From the NCBI GenBank assembly GCA_029570205.1, contig JAKQSI010000053.1, positions 1 to 64,000 on the forward strand: 64,000 nt of DNA, given 5' to 3'. Of the stretch, positions 54,143-63,187 are shown piece by piece (position 1 is the first letter of the stretch; every line of letters starts with the position of its first letter). Under the pieces are notes generated by a model. That model was not told where the DNA came from, searched no databases, and saw only the letters and a program-made list of their open reading frames with translations. The translations under genes and the position numbers were made by a program. The stretch is from Candidatus Omnitrophota bacterium. Its GTDB lineage: Bacteria > Hinthialibacterota > Hinthialibacteria > Hinthialibacterales > JAKPRU01.

Positions 54143-55555
54143 TCAGCGCCCCATTAGTGCACCTGTGCCCAAATTCGCCGTGCCTTTCCTGTTATGAGTC
54201 ACAATCTTGCCTGCAATATGATTCCGAACTTCCACAGGCAGCGCCCCTTCCGCCCTCCGGGCGTGATAAAGCGTCGCATAGGTGATGCCAAGAAATGCCC
54301 AGAAATAGAAACCGAAAATCCTCTCTTGGAAAAGACAATGAACCACATTGGCGATGAACCCCAGAAAACAGCCTAGAAGCAATGAGTCCCAGGGTTCGCC
54401 GTGCCGAATCCGAGTCGCGGCCTGGAGATGCCGATACACGGTGATCAGCAGAAACGCGGTCGCAAATAAACCGGCCAGGCCCGTTTCCGCCCCGAAACGA
54501 AGGTAAAAATTGTGGGGCGTGTGAGATCGGCTCAGAAGATCCTGAAGGATCGGGTCACCCATATACGGGGCATATTCGTGGTAATACGAGGAATAGTTTC
54601 CCAGTCCGACCCCGTTGAACGGATGAGCCAAAATCATCCTCAGTCCCACTTGCATCAGGTACTTTCGGCTGTTGATGGAAGAACGGACAGTCTGCTCTCC
54701 CGGAACGGCCGGATGCGTCAATCCTTCAAGCGTTGAGATACGTTGCTGGGCGAACGGGGAAAACAAAAGCGCCTGATAGAAAACAAATGCCAGCGTCCCC
54801 ACAGCAATCAGCGCCCGTATCTTCTGCCTCATCGGGAACCGCAGCAGCATCACTGAAGCGGTCGCAAAAAGCGAAACCCATGTCCCGCGTGTGCCGGCAA
54901 ACACAATGGCAATCAGAAGAACCGGCAATAAGGCCATCACCCAACCGCTCCAAGCGAAACGCTTCCTGCTGAAAAACAAAATACACACGCAGATACAAAT
55001 GATCGGCTCAAAATAAAAACCGATTTCATTGGAGGATAACCATGTGATATCCCAAATCTCGGCAGAACGAGGCGCAAAACCTGCCCGGGATGCGCGAATC
55101 ACCATCAGAATGGCACAAATCCCCGCGTTGAGCGCGTTGCCGATCAGGAAACTCTTATACACGTTGGAAGCAAGCAGGGCATTCACCACAATATAGAAAA
55201 AAAGAAAATAACAGCACCAGCCCGCAAGAAACTTCAGCCCCTGCATGGGGTAGGTCGTATCGAGCAAAGATAGAAGACCGGCAATAAGAAAGAATGCACA
55301 AGCAGAGAATAACGGGATCTGCTTAATTGGCGGTTGAGAGGAGGTCAATGACTTGCCCACATAAGCGAACCCGACCAGCAAAAACGCACAAAGAAATCCA
55401 TAAGGAATCTTGGATGTGTACACGTCCTCGAGTGTGCGCGTTCCGAAAAATCGATTCGTAAAAAACGCAATAAACGGAAACGCAAACCACAACCAGGACG
55501 GTCGAGAAAGACCGACCAGCAGTAGCGGAATCCCTGCGAGAAATAGAATCTCCAT
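54143..55555 (-). CDS. O-antigen ligase/polymerase family protein (Wzy/WaaL-like)
   Basis: A 470-residue membrane protein with about 11-12 predicted helices. It carries the Wzy_C-type motif region near residues 305-365: FNGVGLGNYSSYYHEYAP, then RSHTPHNFYLRFGAETGLAGL, with the conserved His. An earlier Arg pair in FAGTRGTWVSLF is typical. Such enzymes polymerise lipid-linked repeat units or transfer glycans. No flippase is visible nearby, so Wzx must be elsewhere. Confidence 0.87.
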   Translation of the reverse strand: MEILFLAGIPLLLVGLSRPSWLWFAFPFIAFFTNRFFGTRTLEDVYTSKIPYGFLCAFLLVGFAYVGKSLTSSQPPIKQIPLFSACAFFLIAGLLSLLDTTYPMQGLKFLAGWCCYFLFFYIVVNALLASNVYKSFLIGNALNAGICAILMVIRASRAGFAPRSAEIWDITWLSSNEIGFYFEPIICICVCILFFSRKRFAWSGWVMALLPVLLIAIVFAGTRGTWVSLFATASVMLLRFPMRQKIRALIAVGTLAFVFYQALLFSPFAQQRISTLEGLTHPAVPGEQTVRSSINSRKYLMQVGLRMILAHPFNGVGLGNYSSYYHEYAPYMGDPILQDLLSRSHTPHNFYLRFGAETGLAGLFATAFLLITVYRHLQAATRIRHGEPWDSLLLGCFLGFIANVVHCLFQERIFGFYFWAFLGITYATLYHARRAEGALPVEVRNHIAGKIVTHNRKGTANLGTGALMGR

Positions 55556-55653
55556 CCGGCCGGATACCTTAATGGGAGAGACAGAAAGAATCGTGCGCTT
55601 TCGATGGGACTTCGTTTACTCCAACGATGCCCGGACACCCATTCCGTTTCCTG

Positions 55654-58600
55654 TTATCCCCCCGTCCAGGAGTTGTACACAGGGTGCGCAAACGAAGTGT
55701 CGTTTAGAACACGGAAGGTTTTCTTCAGCTGCATCGGATTCAAATCCCAGACTTGTACCCAGAACGCATTGTTGGCGCGGGCGTATCCCGTTGCGATCAA
55801 TTCGTCATCCCCGTCCAGGTCCGCATCCATGGCAAAGTACTCGCTCAAAGATGGATCCTCGAATGCCGGGTCGTTCAACAGTACGATACTGCCGCCCAGT
55901 TTTACTCGATTCGCCAAATCCCACCGTTGAACCCAAATCCGGCCACGAGCCTCATTGGTAATCCCGATCGCCAGTAGTTCTTTTTTACCGTCACCGTCGC
56001 CGTCCGCCAAAACAAATCGATTCCCCTCAGGATAAGCGAATTCCGCGCTGTCAAGGAGCTTCAATCCTCCGTATTTCAGGACTCCGCTGTTCGGATTCCA
56101 GACCTGGACCCAGGTCCGCTTGACCGTTTCATTGGTCACACCGATGGCAACCAATTCGTCATTCGGGTCGGAATCAACATTCCCGGCCAGAAACTGGTTC
56201 AAAAGCGGCAATGAGAACTCCGCGGAGCTCAGGATACGGAAAGAGAATTTCTGGAAATGATTCAGTGGATTTCTCACTTGGCAGTACGTCCGGGGCGGGG
56301 TCTCGTTGGTTACTCCGACACTAAGCAATTCATCTGTCCCATCCGCATTCACATCCGCCACCATATTGTGATGCCATGCCGGATTCGTATAGTCGAAAGC
56401 GGAATCGAACAGCAACCGGATGGTTTTCAACCGAATGCCTGTCTCCGGCTCCCAAGTCTGGAGGTAGTTTCGCCAGGATACCCCCCCCAGCGTCGCCACT
56501 CCGGTAACCAGCAATTCCATGTCGCCGTCATTATCGACATCGGCAGGCATGCACTCGGTCCACTGGGGAGACTGATATGCCGGGTCTTCCAGAACACGGA
56601 AACTCGGACGGATCTTTGTGCCGGTCATCAGATCCCGAACGGAAATCCAGGTTTTCACGGTCCCCTCTTCTGTGATATCCGCTGTCACCAATTCGTGTGT
56701 CCCGTCGCCGTCGAAATCCATTGTCAAAAATCGATCCCATTGTGGATAGGCATACTCGGCATAAAGATATCCGTCTATCAGTTTTCCCCCGCCGAGCCGC
56801 AGCCCGGTCAACGGATTGAAGACCTGCGACCACACTTGGGGATTTGTATGGTTGGTAAATCCGATGGCGACAAAATTGCCCGGATTGGCAATAATCCGCC
56901 GCGGAGATCGAAAAATTCGGAATTTCGCTGAGGCTGTGCCCGTCGATAAGCCCGCGTTCTGGGCCAGAAAGACCGATTGAAAATCACCCACCTGCGTCGC
57001 CGAGGGAACCCAGCTGAAAACTCCCTGGTCGGCAAACGACAGGAAGGAACTCCCTGCCGGACCCGACAGCAAACTCAACGTGACCGACGGCCACCCGGGA
57101 TCCGTCGCGTTGACAGTCAGATTGATCCGATTCTCCACTCGGCCTCCAATGGCCGTTGTCGGGCTTACCGGCTTCCCGCCGTATGAAATTGTGATCACCG
57201 GTGGAGGAACCGGGGTGGAAACCGGGGGCAATGTCGGCGTCACCGTCGGAGTGGGTGTATCTGCCGGTGTACTTGTGGGCGTATTAGTCGGCGTCACCGT
57301 CGGCGTATCTGTCGGAATATCTGTCGGCGTGTTTGTCGGCGTGTCCGTCGGAATTTCCGTCGGGGTATCCGTTGGCGTATAGGTTGGCGTATAGGTTGGC
57401 GTATTTGTCGGAATATCTGTCGGCGTATTTGTCGGCGTGTCCGTCGGAATTTCCGTCGGGGTATCCGTTGGCGTATAGGTTGGCGTATTTGTCGGAATAT
57501 CTGTCGGCGTGTTTGTCGGCGTGTCCGTCGGAATTTCCGTCGGGGTATCCGTTGGCGTATAGGTTGGCGTATCCGTCGGAATATCTGTCGGCGTGTTTGT
57601 CGGCGTGTTTGTCGGCGTGTCCGTCGGAATTTCCGTCGGGGTATCCGTTGGCGTATAGGTCGGCGTGTTTGTCGGCGTGTCCGTCGGAATTTCCGTCGGG
57701 GTATCCGTTGGCGTATAGGTTGGCGTATTTGTCGGCGTATAGGTCGGGCTGGGCGTGTCGGTTGGAGTCGGCCCCACAACAATCACTTGGCTCACACTCA
57801 TTACCCGGTTGTTGTTTTCATTCCATTCTGTCACAGATTGCCCGGAGTCCAGGAACACGTACAGATAGTATGTTCCGGGAGTTCCCGGCACGTTTACAGT
57901 CAGGCTGACATTGCGGGAGCTGCCGCCGAGCATGAGAGATGCCCTGTCAGTCGGCGAAAGCGCCAAATCATCCCCGTTTCCGATATTCTGATCCGAGGAT
58001 AAGTACACGGTACTTGTGTGTAGATCGGCAATCTTCTGGAAAAACGATCCCAGCCCGTCATTGTACTCGACATAAGTCACATCGAGTGTTCCGCCCCCGG
58101 CCGGAAGCAAAAGCGAACTCGTGATGATCGGACCGGAGGTCAGCGTCAGATCCGGCCCCGTGGTCCCCAGCGTCGGAGTCGGCGTCACGGTGAAAGTCGG
58201 AGTGACGGTCGGCGTTGCAGTTGGCGGACTTGTCGGGGTATATGTCCGGGTTGCCGTGGGAGTCCGTGTGGGTGTATTGGTGGGCGTAAATGTCCGGGTT
58301 GATGTCGGAGTCCACGTCCGCGTTGGAGTCCGTGTTGCCGTGTTCGTCGGCGTTGGAGTTGGATCGGAGACCGTTATAGGCTGCGAAGTCCGAATGTACC
58401 TGTTGTTGCTTTCATTGGTCTCCGAGACATCACCATCGGCATCGATCACAACCACCAGATAATAAGTCCCGGCAGGGACTGCGAAACTGACCGTTGTGGT
58501 CACCTTCTGGTTGCTCCGTCCCGGAATGCCGGAAGAAACGTAGCAAGGAAAAACCTCTATATCATTGCCGATTTGCGTGTCGGATGAAAGATAATGACGG

Positions 58601-58800
58601 TTTGTATGACCTCCGGCGGAGGTACCCTGCGCATTCCGAACCGTATAAGTGAAATCGAGAGTGGCTCCCTCGCTTGAAACACTCCTTGAAGAGGTAATAG
58701 AGGGATTGCTGTTGAATCGCAAATCCGGCTGAGCCTCCACTGAGGAAATCCAAGTCCCAATCAGGACCACAAAAAGAGCTCGTGCGAGCCAACGGTACAT
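55654..58800 (-). CDS. Secreted CARDB / Thr-Pro-linker / FG-GAP protein
   Basis: A 1048-residue exported protein. The signal peptide (MYRWLARALFVVLIGTW...) ends near SSVEA. Two CARDB-type domains follow (residues about 22-145 and 215-345, each ending near ESNNRYI/ENNNRVM). They are joined by Thr-Pro linkers of 4-residue repeats; the second runs from about 347 to 530. A cadherin-like segment comes next, then about six 70-residue FG-GAP-type units (FDGDGTHELVTADI, DVDNDGDMELLVTGV, DGDGDGKKELLAIGI). It is a probable surface or matrix protein. ATG at 58800 gives the signal peptide. It is divergent from the PglC-CapD-like gene. Confidence 0.82.
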   Translation of the reverse strand: MYRWLARALFVVLIGTWISSVEAQPDLRFNSNPSITSSRSVSSEGATLDFTYTVRNAQGTSAGGHTNRHYLSSDTQIGNDIEVFPCYVSSGIPGRSNQKVTTTVSFAVPAGTYYLVVVIDADGDVSETNESNNRYIRTSQPITVSDPTPTPTNTATRTPTRTWTPTSTRTFTPTNTPTRTPTATRTYTPTSPPTATPTVTPTFTVTPTPTLGTTGPDLTLTSGPIITSSLLLPAGGGTLDVTYVEYNDGLGSFFQKIADLHTSTVYLSSDQNIGNGDDLALSPTDRASLMLGGSSRNVSLTVNVPGTPGTYYLYVFLDSGQSVTEWNENNNRVMSVSQVIVVGPTPTDTPSPTYTPTNTPTYTPTDTPTEIPTDTPTNTPTYTPTDTPTEIPTDTPTNTPTNTPTDIPTDTPTYTPTDTPTEIPTDTPTNTPTDIPTNTPTYTPTDTPTEIPTDTPTNTPTDIPTNTPTYTPTYTPTDTPTEIPTDTPTNTPTDIPTDTPTVTPTNTPTSTPADTPTPTVTPTLPPVSTPVPPPVITISYGGKPVSPTTAIGGRVENRINLTVNATDPGWPSVTLSLLSGPAGSSFLSFADQGVFSWVPSATQVGDFQSVFLAQNAGLSTGTASAKFRIFRSPRRIIANPGNFVAIGFTNHTNPQVWSQVFNPLTGLRLGGGKLIDGYLYAEYAYPQWDRFLTMDFDGDGTHELVTADITEEGTVKTWISVRDLMTGTKIRPSFRVLEDPAYQSPQWTECMPADVDNDGDMELLVTGVATLGGVSWRNYLQTWEPETGIRLKTIRLLFDSAFDYTNPAWHHNMVADVNADGTDELLSVGVTNETPPRTYCQVRNPLNHFQKFSFRILSSAEFSLPLLNQFLAGNVDSDPNDELVAIGVTNETVKRTWVQVWNPNSGVLKYGGLKLLDSAEFAYPEGNRFVLADGDGDGKKELLAIGITNEARGRIWVQRWDLANRVKLGGSIVLLNDPAFEDPSLSEYFAMDADLDGDDELIATGYARANNAFWVQVWDLNPMQLKKTFRVLNDTSFAHPVYNSWTGG
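57230..57770. repeat. 12-bp minisatellite encoding Thr-Pro linker
   Basis: In the second linker of the CARDB protein the DNA repeats in 12-bp steps (codons for TPTN, TPTD, TPTE, IPTD). These group into longer blocks of about 60-100 bp, for example strings containing GTCCGTCGGAATTTCCGTCG recurring near 57343, 57439, 57523, 57619 and 57679. The near-identity at DNA level suggests recent expansion, and length may vary between strains. Confidence 0.85.
58170..58366. repeat. Short second Thr-Pro repeat
   Basis: The first linker of the same gene is also 12-bp based (TPTPTxTATRTPTRT) but more diverged than the 57230-57770 block, which suggests it is older. Confidence 0.6.
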
Positions 58801-58845
58801 GGAAATCGTTCCCAACTTCTTCGCTTCTGCGGCGATGACCTTCAT

Positions 58846-59369
58846 CCGGACTCGGTTACCAAAGATTCAGGAGATACGAGCAAAAAGCCAATTTTGAATA
58901 AGATAGCACATCTTCCATTGCGAAAACAAGTCAAAAAAAAGAATCCACACACATTCAATAATAATTATCGTATTTATTTTCGCAATCATTAGGCCATTAT
59001 ACTCCCAAGGATTAACATTCCCGCAATATTCCCTTAAAACCACATCTTTTCAGCCAAGATTACACTTGTGGCGAGTCCATTGAAACATTATGTTGCAAAT
59101 ATCTTCAGCCCCAGTGTTCTCTGATTTGCTCAAATCGCTCCGTTTTTCTCATCTTGCGAAAGGTTTTGTGGTAGCAGATTGTCTCACAATGAGACATTTC
59201 TCTGAACGCCAACATACCTTGCCCACACCATCGAGATAAATAAACCGCTGATTGTCGCTTTCAATTCTTTGTGTTTAGCGTATAATCGTTTTGTATTCTC
59301 ACAATGAAATGAAATGCTTTTTTGTTTGCACGAAGAAGGAGTCTTGTTTGAGCGGAACTGGATAACGAA
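58846..59369. other. 524-bp AT-rich divergent intergenic region
   Basis: No gene is seen. It is clearly richer in A and T than its surroundings. It includes a palindrome at 59180-59196, a TATAAT at 59281-59286, and a direct copy of TCTCACAATGA at 59297-59307. It must hold the promoters for both flanking genes. Confidence 0.6.
59180..59196. promoter_or_regulatory. Inverted repeat TGTCTCA-CAA-TGAGACA
   Basis: Perfect 7-bp arms are separated by three bases, about 190 bp upstream of the PglC-CapD-like gene. Its central TCTCACAATGA recurs at 59297-59307, about 11 bp past a TATAAT, which suggests a regulator binding at both sites. Confidence 0.5.
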
Positions 59370-60740
59370 ATGCCGCGCTTAGTAGACTCGGCTCTTTCGG
59401 CGCTCATCCTGCTTGTATGTGCCCCCCTGATCGCAGTGATCGCGCTTGCAATCCACCTCGAAAGCGGAGGCCCTGTTTTCTATCGTCAGGAGCGGATCGG
59501 CAAGGGCGGCAAGCCATTCCTGTTATTTAAGTTCCGCAAGATGCCCAAGGACCTGCCGAAACAAGGCCCCATGTTGACCGGGCGTTTCGACCCCAGGCTG
59601 ACCCATGTCGGCCGATTCCTGGAAAGAACCAAGCTGGACGAGCTCCCCCAGCTCCTGAATGTCCTTCGGGGCGACATGACTCTGGTCGGCCCGCGACCCG
59701 AAGTGCGCAAGTTCATCTCCCATTATCCCGAAAAGTGGAAGACTGTCCTGTCGGTCAAGCCCGGCATAGTGGGGCTGAACCAGGTGTGTCATCGGAACGA
59801 ATCCGAACTGTTTCCCACGGATTGCTTGGATATCGAGGAGTATTACATCCGCCATATCCTGCCCGACAAGCTGGATACCGACATCCGGTATGTGGAGCGT
59901 CGTGGATTCTGGTTTGACTTGTGGATTCTGCTGCGGGCGGCTTGGGTCACCCTCTTTGGAACAGTGACTTTGCGGTCCATGGAAGCCTACCGGAGCTATT
60001 TTGCAATCCTCATTCTGGACACTTGTCTTGCGGTAGCCTCCTACATCCTGGCGTACAGCGTGCGTTTCAGTGGACAGGTTCCTGTGCAGGATCGGGAGTT
60101 ACTCTACCGGATGCTTGTTCCCGTGGCTTTGATTCGCGCGTTGGTTTTTGCGGTTTACGAGACGCCTCGTCACGTTCCCGGATATTTCTCTGTGCATGAA
60201 GTCGGGGTTGTTTTGCGTTCCATTGTGATTGGTTCCCTCGGGATCCTGGGCTATGCCTTTCTGGCGAACCTTCGCGCCCATTCTCGTGCAATTTTCTTCA
60301 TCGATTCGGCATTCCTGGTGATCTTATTGCTGGGATATCGGTGGGCTTGGGCATGGTGGAAACACCGAAGCGGTAATTCGGTGGGGAGTCCCAGGGTCGT
60401 AATTGCCGGTGTGAATCACGAAACCGTCAGGATTATCGAGACGCTCCAGCGAATGAGGGAGAAACTGATCGAGGTAATCGGAGTTGTCGACACGGATGCA
60501 ACCCGCCGTGGACACCATATCGCCGGAGTCGAGATCATCGGACTGGCCGGGGAAATGGACCTGCTCTTGGGAGTCCATCATATTGATGCTGTCCTGATGG
60601 TTCGAAGCGCCTTGTCCGACATAATCGCCGAGCGGATCGAGCAAATCTGCGGTGACCATAATGTGAAAGTGTTCATCGTTCCGGAATTAATCAACACCAT
60701 CGAGACCATCGTCCCCAAACCCACAGCCCACCGGCAATAG
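59370..60740 (+). CDS. PglC-type initiating sugar transferase fused to a CapD-like N-terminal half
   Basis: A 456-residue membrane protein. Residues 1-195 are a bacterial sugar-1-phosphate transferase that starts polysaccharide units on undecaprenyl phosphate: helix near 8-28, PVFYRQERIGKGGKPFLLFKFRKM, then RTKLDELPQLLNVLRGDMTLVGPRPE with the catalytic Asp-Glu. Residues about 205-335 are four further helices, and about 340-450 form a nucleotide-binding-like domain (SPRVVIAGVNHETVRIIE to NVKVFIVPELIN), as in the N-terminal part of CapD/PglF proteins. The SDR dehydratase domain that should follow is absent. The usual WbaP order (helices, Rossmann, transferase) is reversed. The ATG at 59370 has only a weak ribosome site. 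Confidence 0.85.
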   Translation: MPRLVDSALSALILLVCAPLIAVIALAIHLESGGPVFYRQERIGKGGKPFLLFKFRKMPKDLPKQGPMLTGRFDPRLTHVGRFLERTKLDELPQLLNVLRGDMTLVGPRPEVRKFISHYPEKWKTVLSVKPGIVGLNQVCHRNESELFPTDCLDIEEYYIRHILPDKLDTDIRYVERRGFWFDLWILLRAAWVTLFGTVTLRSMEAYRSYFAILILDTCLAVASYILAYSVRFSGQVPVQDRELLYRMLVPVALIRALVFAVYETPRHVPGYFSVHEVGVVLRSIVIGSLGILGYAFLANLRAHSRAIFFIDSAFLVILLLGYRWAWAWWKHRSGNSVGSPRVVIAGVNHETVRIIETLQRMREKLIEVIGVVDTDATRRGHHIAGVEIIGLAGEMDLLLGVHHIDAVLMVRSALSDIIAERIEQICGDHNVKVFIVPELINTIETIVPKPTAHRQ

Positions 60741-60954
60741 ACCTGTAACTCACCATTGGCCCTTATCTGTCCCATTCATCCCATTTTCTTCTGACTGCTT
60801 CGAGTACAACTCTCGCACTGTTCCCGTTCCTCCCCTCCCAACACCGTCCCCTTTGTGTATCACCCCATCGACAGGTGACCGGCAAGAATAATTCCCTGTA
60901 TTATACTATGTATATACAATAAACACAAAAATCTTTAACTGGAGATTCGCAACC
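60741..60954. other. Intergenic region with repeat and promoter-like box
   Basis: It contains the pyrimidine-rich repeat at 60755-60790 and, nearer the dehydrogenase gene, a TATACT at 60902-60907 with no good -35. A GGAG ribosome site precedes the GTG at 60955. Confidence 0.5.
60755..60790. repeat. Pyrimidine-rich intergenic repeat
   Basis: The stretch contains GTCCCATTCATCCCATT, sharing heptamers with the strings at 1265-1300 and 7905-7940. All three lie between genes. Confidence 0.5.
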
Positions 60955-62367
60955 GTGGGAAACATCGAATTATTCCAGCAGGTTAATCAGAATTTCGACA
61001 GGGCAGCGAAGCATGTGAAGTATCCGGAAGGGCTTCTGAAACAGATCAAAGCCTGCAACGCGACCTATCGCATGGCGTTTCCGCTGAAACGAGACGATGG
61101 AAGCCTTGAGGTGGTTTTCGCGTGGCGGGCCGAGCACAGCCAGCACAAACTCCCCACCAAGGGCGGGGTCCGATTTGCCGACAATGTCAACGAGGACGAG
61201 ATAAAAGCCCTGGCCGCACTGATGACCTACAAATGTGCGGTTGTGAATGTGCCTTTCGGGGGTGCAAAAGGCGGCATCCGGATCGACAGGCACAAGTACT
61301 CCGAGAGTGAACTTGAACGAATCACGCGCCGGTACACCTATGAGCTGGACAAGAAAAATTTTCTGGGACCCGGCATAGATGTGCCCGCGCCGGACTATGG
61401 AACAAGCGCGCGGGAAATGGCCTGGATGGCGGATACCTATATCCAACTTCATCCCGGCCAATTGGATGCCCCGGCGTGTGTTACCGGCAAACCGATTTCT
61501 CTCGGCGGTGTGCGGGGACGGAAAGAGGCGACCGGACACGGCGTTTTCTTCGGCATCCGCGAGGCCTGTCGAATCGCCGAGGACCTGCGTCCCTTCGGAT
61601 TGTCACCGGGATTGCAGGGCAAGCGTATCATAATTCAGGGACTCGGGAATGTGGGTTATCATGCGGCCCGGTTCCTCGAGAAGGGCGGCGCGAAAATCAT
61701 CGCTATTGCGGAACACGACGGCGCGATCGCCTGCGAGAGAGGATTCGATGTCGAAAAGGTCAAGCAATACTTCCTCGACCACGGAACCGTTCTCAATTTC
61801 CCAGCCGCTACGAATATCCCTGACACGGCGGACGCCTTGGAACTGGAATGCGATATCCTTGTTCCCGCCGCATTGGAGAATCAGATCACTCTGTCCAATG
61901 TGGATCGAATCCGGGCAAAGATCGTCGCTGAGGCCGCTAACGGGCCGACGACTGCCGACGCCGGCGAGGAACTCGAAAAGAGTGGCGTGCTGGTCATCCC
62001 GGACATTTACCTGAACGCGGGGGGTGTCACCGTCTCCTATTTCGAGTGGCTGAAAAATCTTTCGCATGTCCGGTTCGGTCGTCTCAGCAAGCGGTTCGAG
62101 GAAAACACAAATACAACCATCCTGCGGGAAGTGGAACGCATGACCGGCAAGCAAATCCCCGCAGAAACTCTGGCCCGATTGGTCCATGGCGCAGATGAGG
62201 AAGACCTGGTCAACTCCGGGTTGGAGGAAACCATGATCTCCTCGTACCACGAAATCCGCGAAATTAAGAAGAAACATGACGGTCGAATTGATTTGCGCAC
62301 GGCGGCATTCATTGCGGCCATCGATAAAATCGCCCGCTGCTACCTGGACTTGGGCATTTTCCCTTGA
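60955..62367 (+). CDS. Glu/Leu/Phe/Val dehydrogenase family, glutamate dehydrogenase-like
   Basis: A 470-residue cytoplasmic enzyme that interconverts glutamate and 2-oxoglutarate plus ammonia, or acts on a related amino acid. Key parts are LPTKGGVRFADNVNEDEIKA, then VNVPFGGAKGGIRID with the catalytic Lys, GPGIDVPAPDYGT, and the Rossmann loop IIQGLGNVGYHAARFLE near residue 224. It closes with VAEAANGPTT and DIYLNAGGVTVSYFEWLKN. A GTG start at 60955 follows GGAG. Sequence alone does not fix the substrate or the NAD/NADP preference, but the length and motifs favour glutamate dehydrogenase. Confidence 0.92.
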   Translation: MGNIELFQQVNQNFDRAAKHVKYPEGLLKQIKACNATYRMAFPLKRDDGSLEVVFAWRAEHSQHKLPTKGGVRFADNVNEDEIKALAALMTYKCAVVNVPFGGAKGGIRIDRHKYSESELERITRRYTYELDKKNFLGPGIDVPAPDYGTSAREMAWMADTYIQLHPGQLDAPACVTGKPISLGGVRGRKEATGHGVFFGIREACRIAEDLRPFGLSPGLQGKRIIIQGLGNVGYHAARFLEKGGAKIIAIAEHDGAIACERGFDVEKVKQYFLDHGTVLNFPAATNIPDTADALELECDILVPAALENQITLSNVDRIRAKIVAEAANGPTTADAGEELEKSGVLVIPDIYLNAGGVTVSYFEWLKNLSHVRFGRLSKRFEENTNTTILREVERMTGKQIPAETLARLVHGADEEDLVNSGLEETMISSYHEIREIKKKHDGRIDLRTAAFIAAIDKIARCYLDLGIFP

Positions 62368-62529
62368 GATGTGCCGAAAGTCTCTTGATCCCCTCCCAGG
62401 AGATGGAAGAACTGTGATAGAATAAGATGAGTTCTCTATCGAGACGTACTGGTCATGGGGTACAGTTCCCGGAACTTGGCCATCTTTTCGGGGAGAAGGC
62501 GATAATGCTCTTGCCGGGATGAGTGTTAC

Positions 62530-62850
62530 ATGGCGAAGAACACTATGGATCTGGTTCGGGCTGCTGCGGAGAAGAGGCTGCTTTTCTTGCCTCATGCCAT
62601 GCGACAAATGTCCCGATTCGATCCGATGATCACCACCGAAGAGGTTGCGATTGCTATTCGTTCTGGGGAGATCGTCGAGGATTATCCGGAGGATGTTCGC
62701 GGACATAGCTGTCTGATGATGGGAGTTGGACAAGAGGATCGTCCAGTCCATATTGTCTGTTCTCCTAAGACAGACTATCTGGCAATCATCACGGCCTATC
62801 TCCCTGACACCTACAGATGGGATCAAGGTCTCAAAAGGAGGCTGAAATGA
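62530..62850 (+). CDS. DUF4258 family protein (probable toxin of a toxin-antitoxin pair)
   Basis: A 106-residue DUF4258 protein; this family groups near RelE/MqsR-like small toxins. Typical are FLPHAMRQMSRFDPMITTEEVAIAI, GEIVEDYPED, and RPVHIVCSPKTDYLAIITAYLPD. The stop overlaps the next start (ATGA), and that gene encodes a YgiT-type zinc-finger protein, the usual partner. Toxicity is inferred from the pairing. Confidence 0.85.
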   Translation: MAKNTMDLVRAAAEKRLLFLPHAMRQMSRFDPMITTEEVAIAIRSGEIVEDYPEDVRGHSCLMMGVGQEDRPVHIVCSPKTDYLAIITAYLPDTYRWDQGLKRRLK

Positions 62851-63062
62851 AAGAATGCATTCATTGCCAGGGAATCATGCGCAGATCCACAGCCCCTTTT
62901 TCCGTGGATCGCAAGGGATATCATCTCCATTGGGAAGCCGTTCCTGCATGGGTTTGCGAGCAATGCGGTGAATCGTATTTTGAATCGCGAGAAGTGGATC
63001 TGATTCAACACGCGTTAATGGCTCTGGATCGTGAGAGCGATGCACTGTTGTCCGCGATTTGA
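62847..63062 (+). CDS. YgiT-type zinc-finger protein (MqsA-like antitoxin)
   Basis: A 71-residue protein with two Cys-X-X-Cys pairs, CIHC and CEQC, as in the N-terminal zinc finger of MqsA/YgiT. A conserved VWVCEQCGE-like segment reads AWVCEQCGESYF. The HTH domain of full-length MqsA is absent, so regulation may need another protein. AGGAGG lies five bases before the ATG. It is coupled to the DUF4258 gene. Confidence 0.85.
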   Translation: MKECIHCQGIMRRSTAPFSVDRKGYHLHWEAVPAWVCEQCGESYFESREVDLIQHALMALDRESDALLSAI

Positions 63063-63099
63063 GCGAAGATCCAAAGGACCATCCGACGCTCTCTTCCAA

Positions 63100-63128
63100 C
63101 CCATCCCCCGCTTCGGTTGCGGGATGGG
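63100..63128 (+). terminator. GC-rich hairpin after the toxin-antitoxin pair
   Basis: CCCATCCC with CCGC pairs with GCGG and GATGGG around a TTCGGT-type loop, one C bulged. No strong T-run follows, so it may be a terminator or just a stable hairpin. Confidence 0.5.
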
Positions 63129-63187
63129 CGCAATTATGTGAAGATGAGCCATCCGATTCAACAGGTATCCCAAGGAGGAAATCCCCC

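Noticed and set aside
57294-57908. Arg-rich and Ser/Tyr-rich repeat proteins in other frames of the minisatellite
   Set aside because: They are frame shadows of the 12-bp repeat; only the Thr-Pro frame continues into real domains.
59067-59086. Sigma-54 promoter (TGGC...TTGA)
   Set aside because: GG is present, but the essential GC of the -12 box is GA; one mismatch in the key pair makes it unconvincing.
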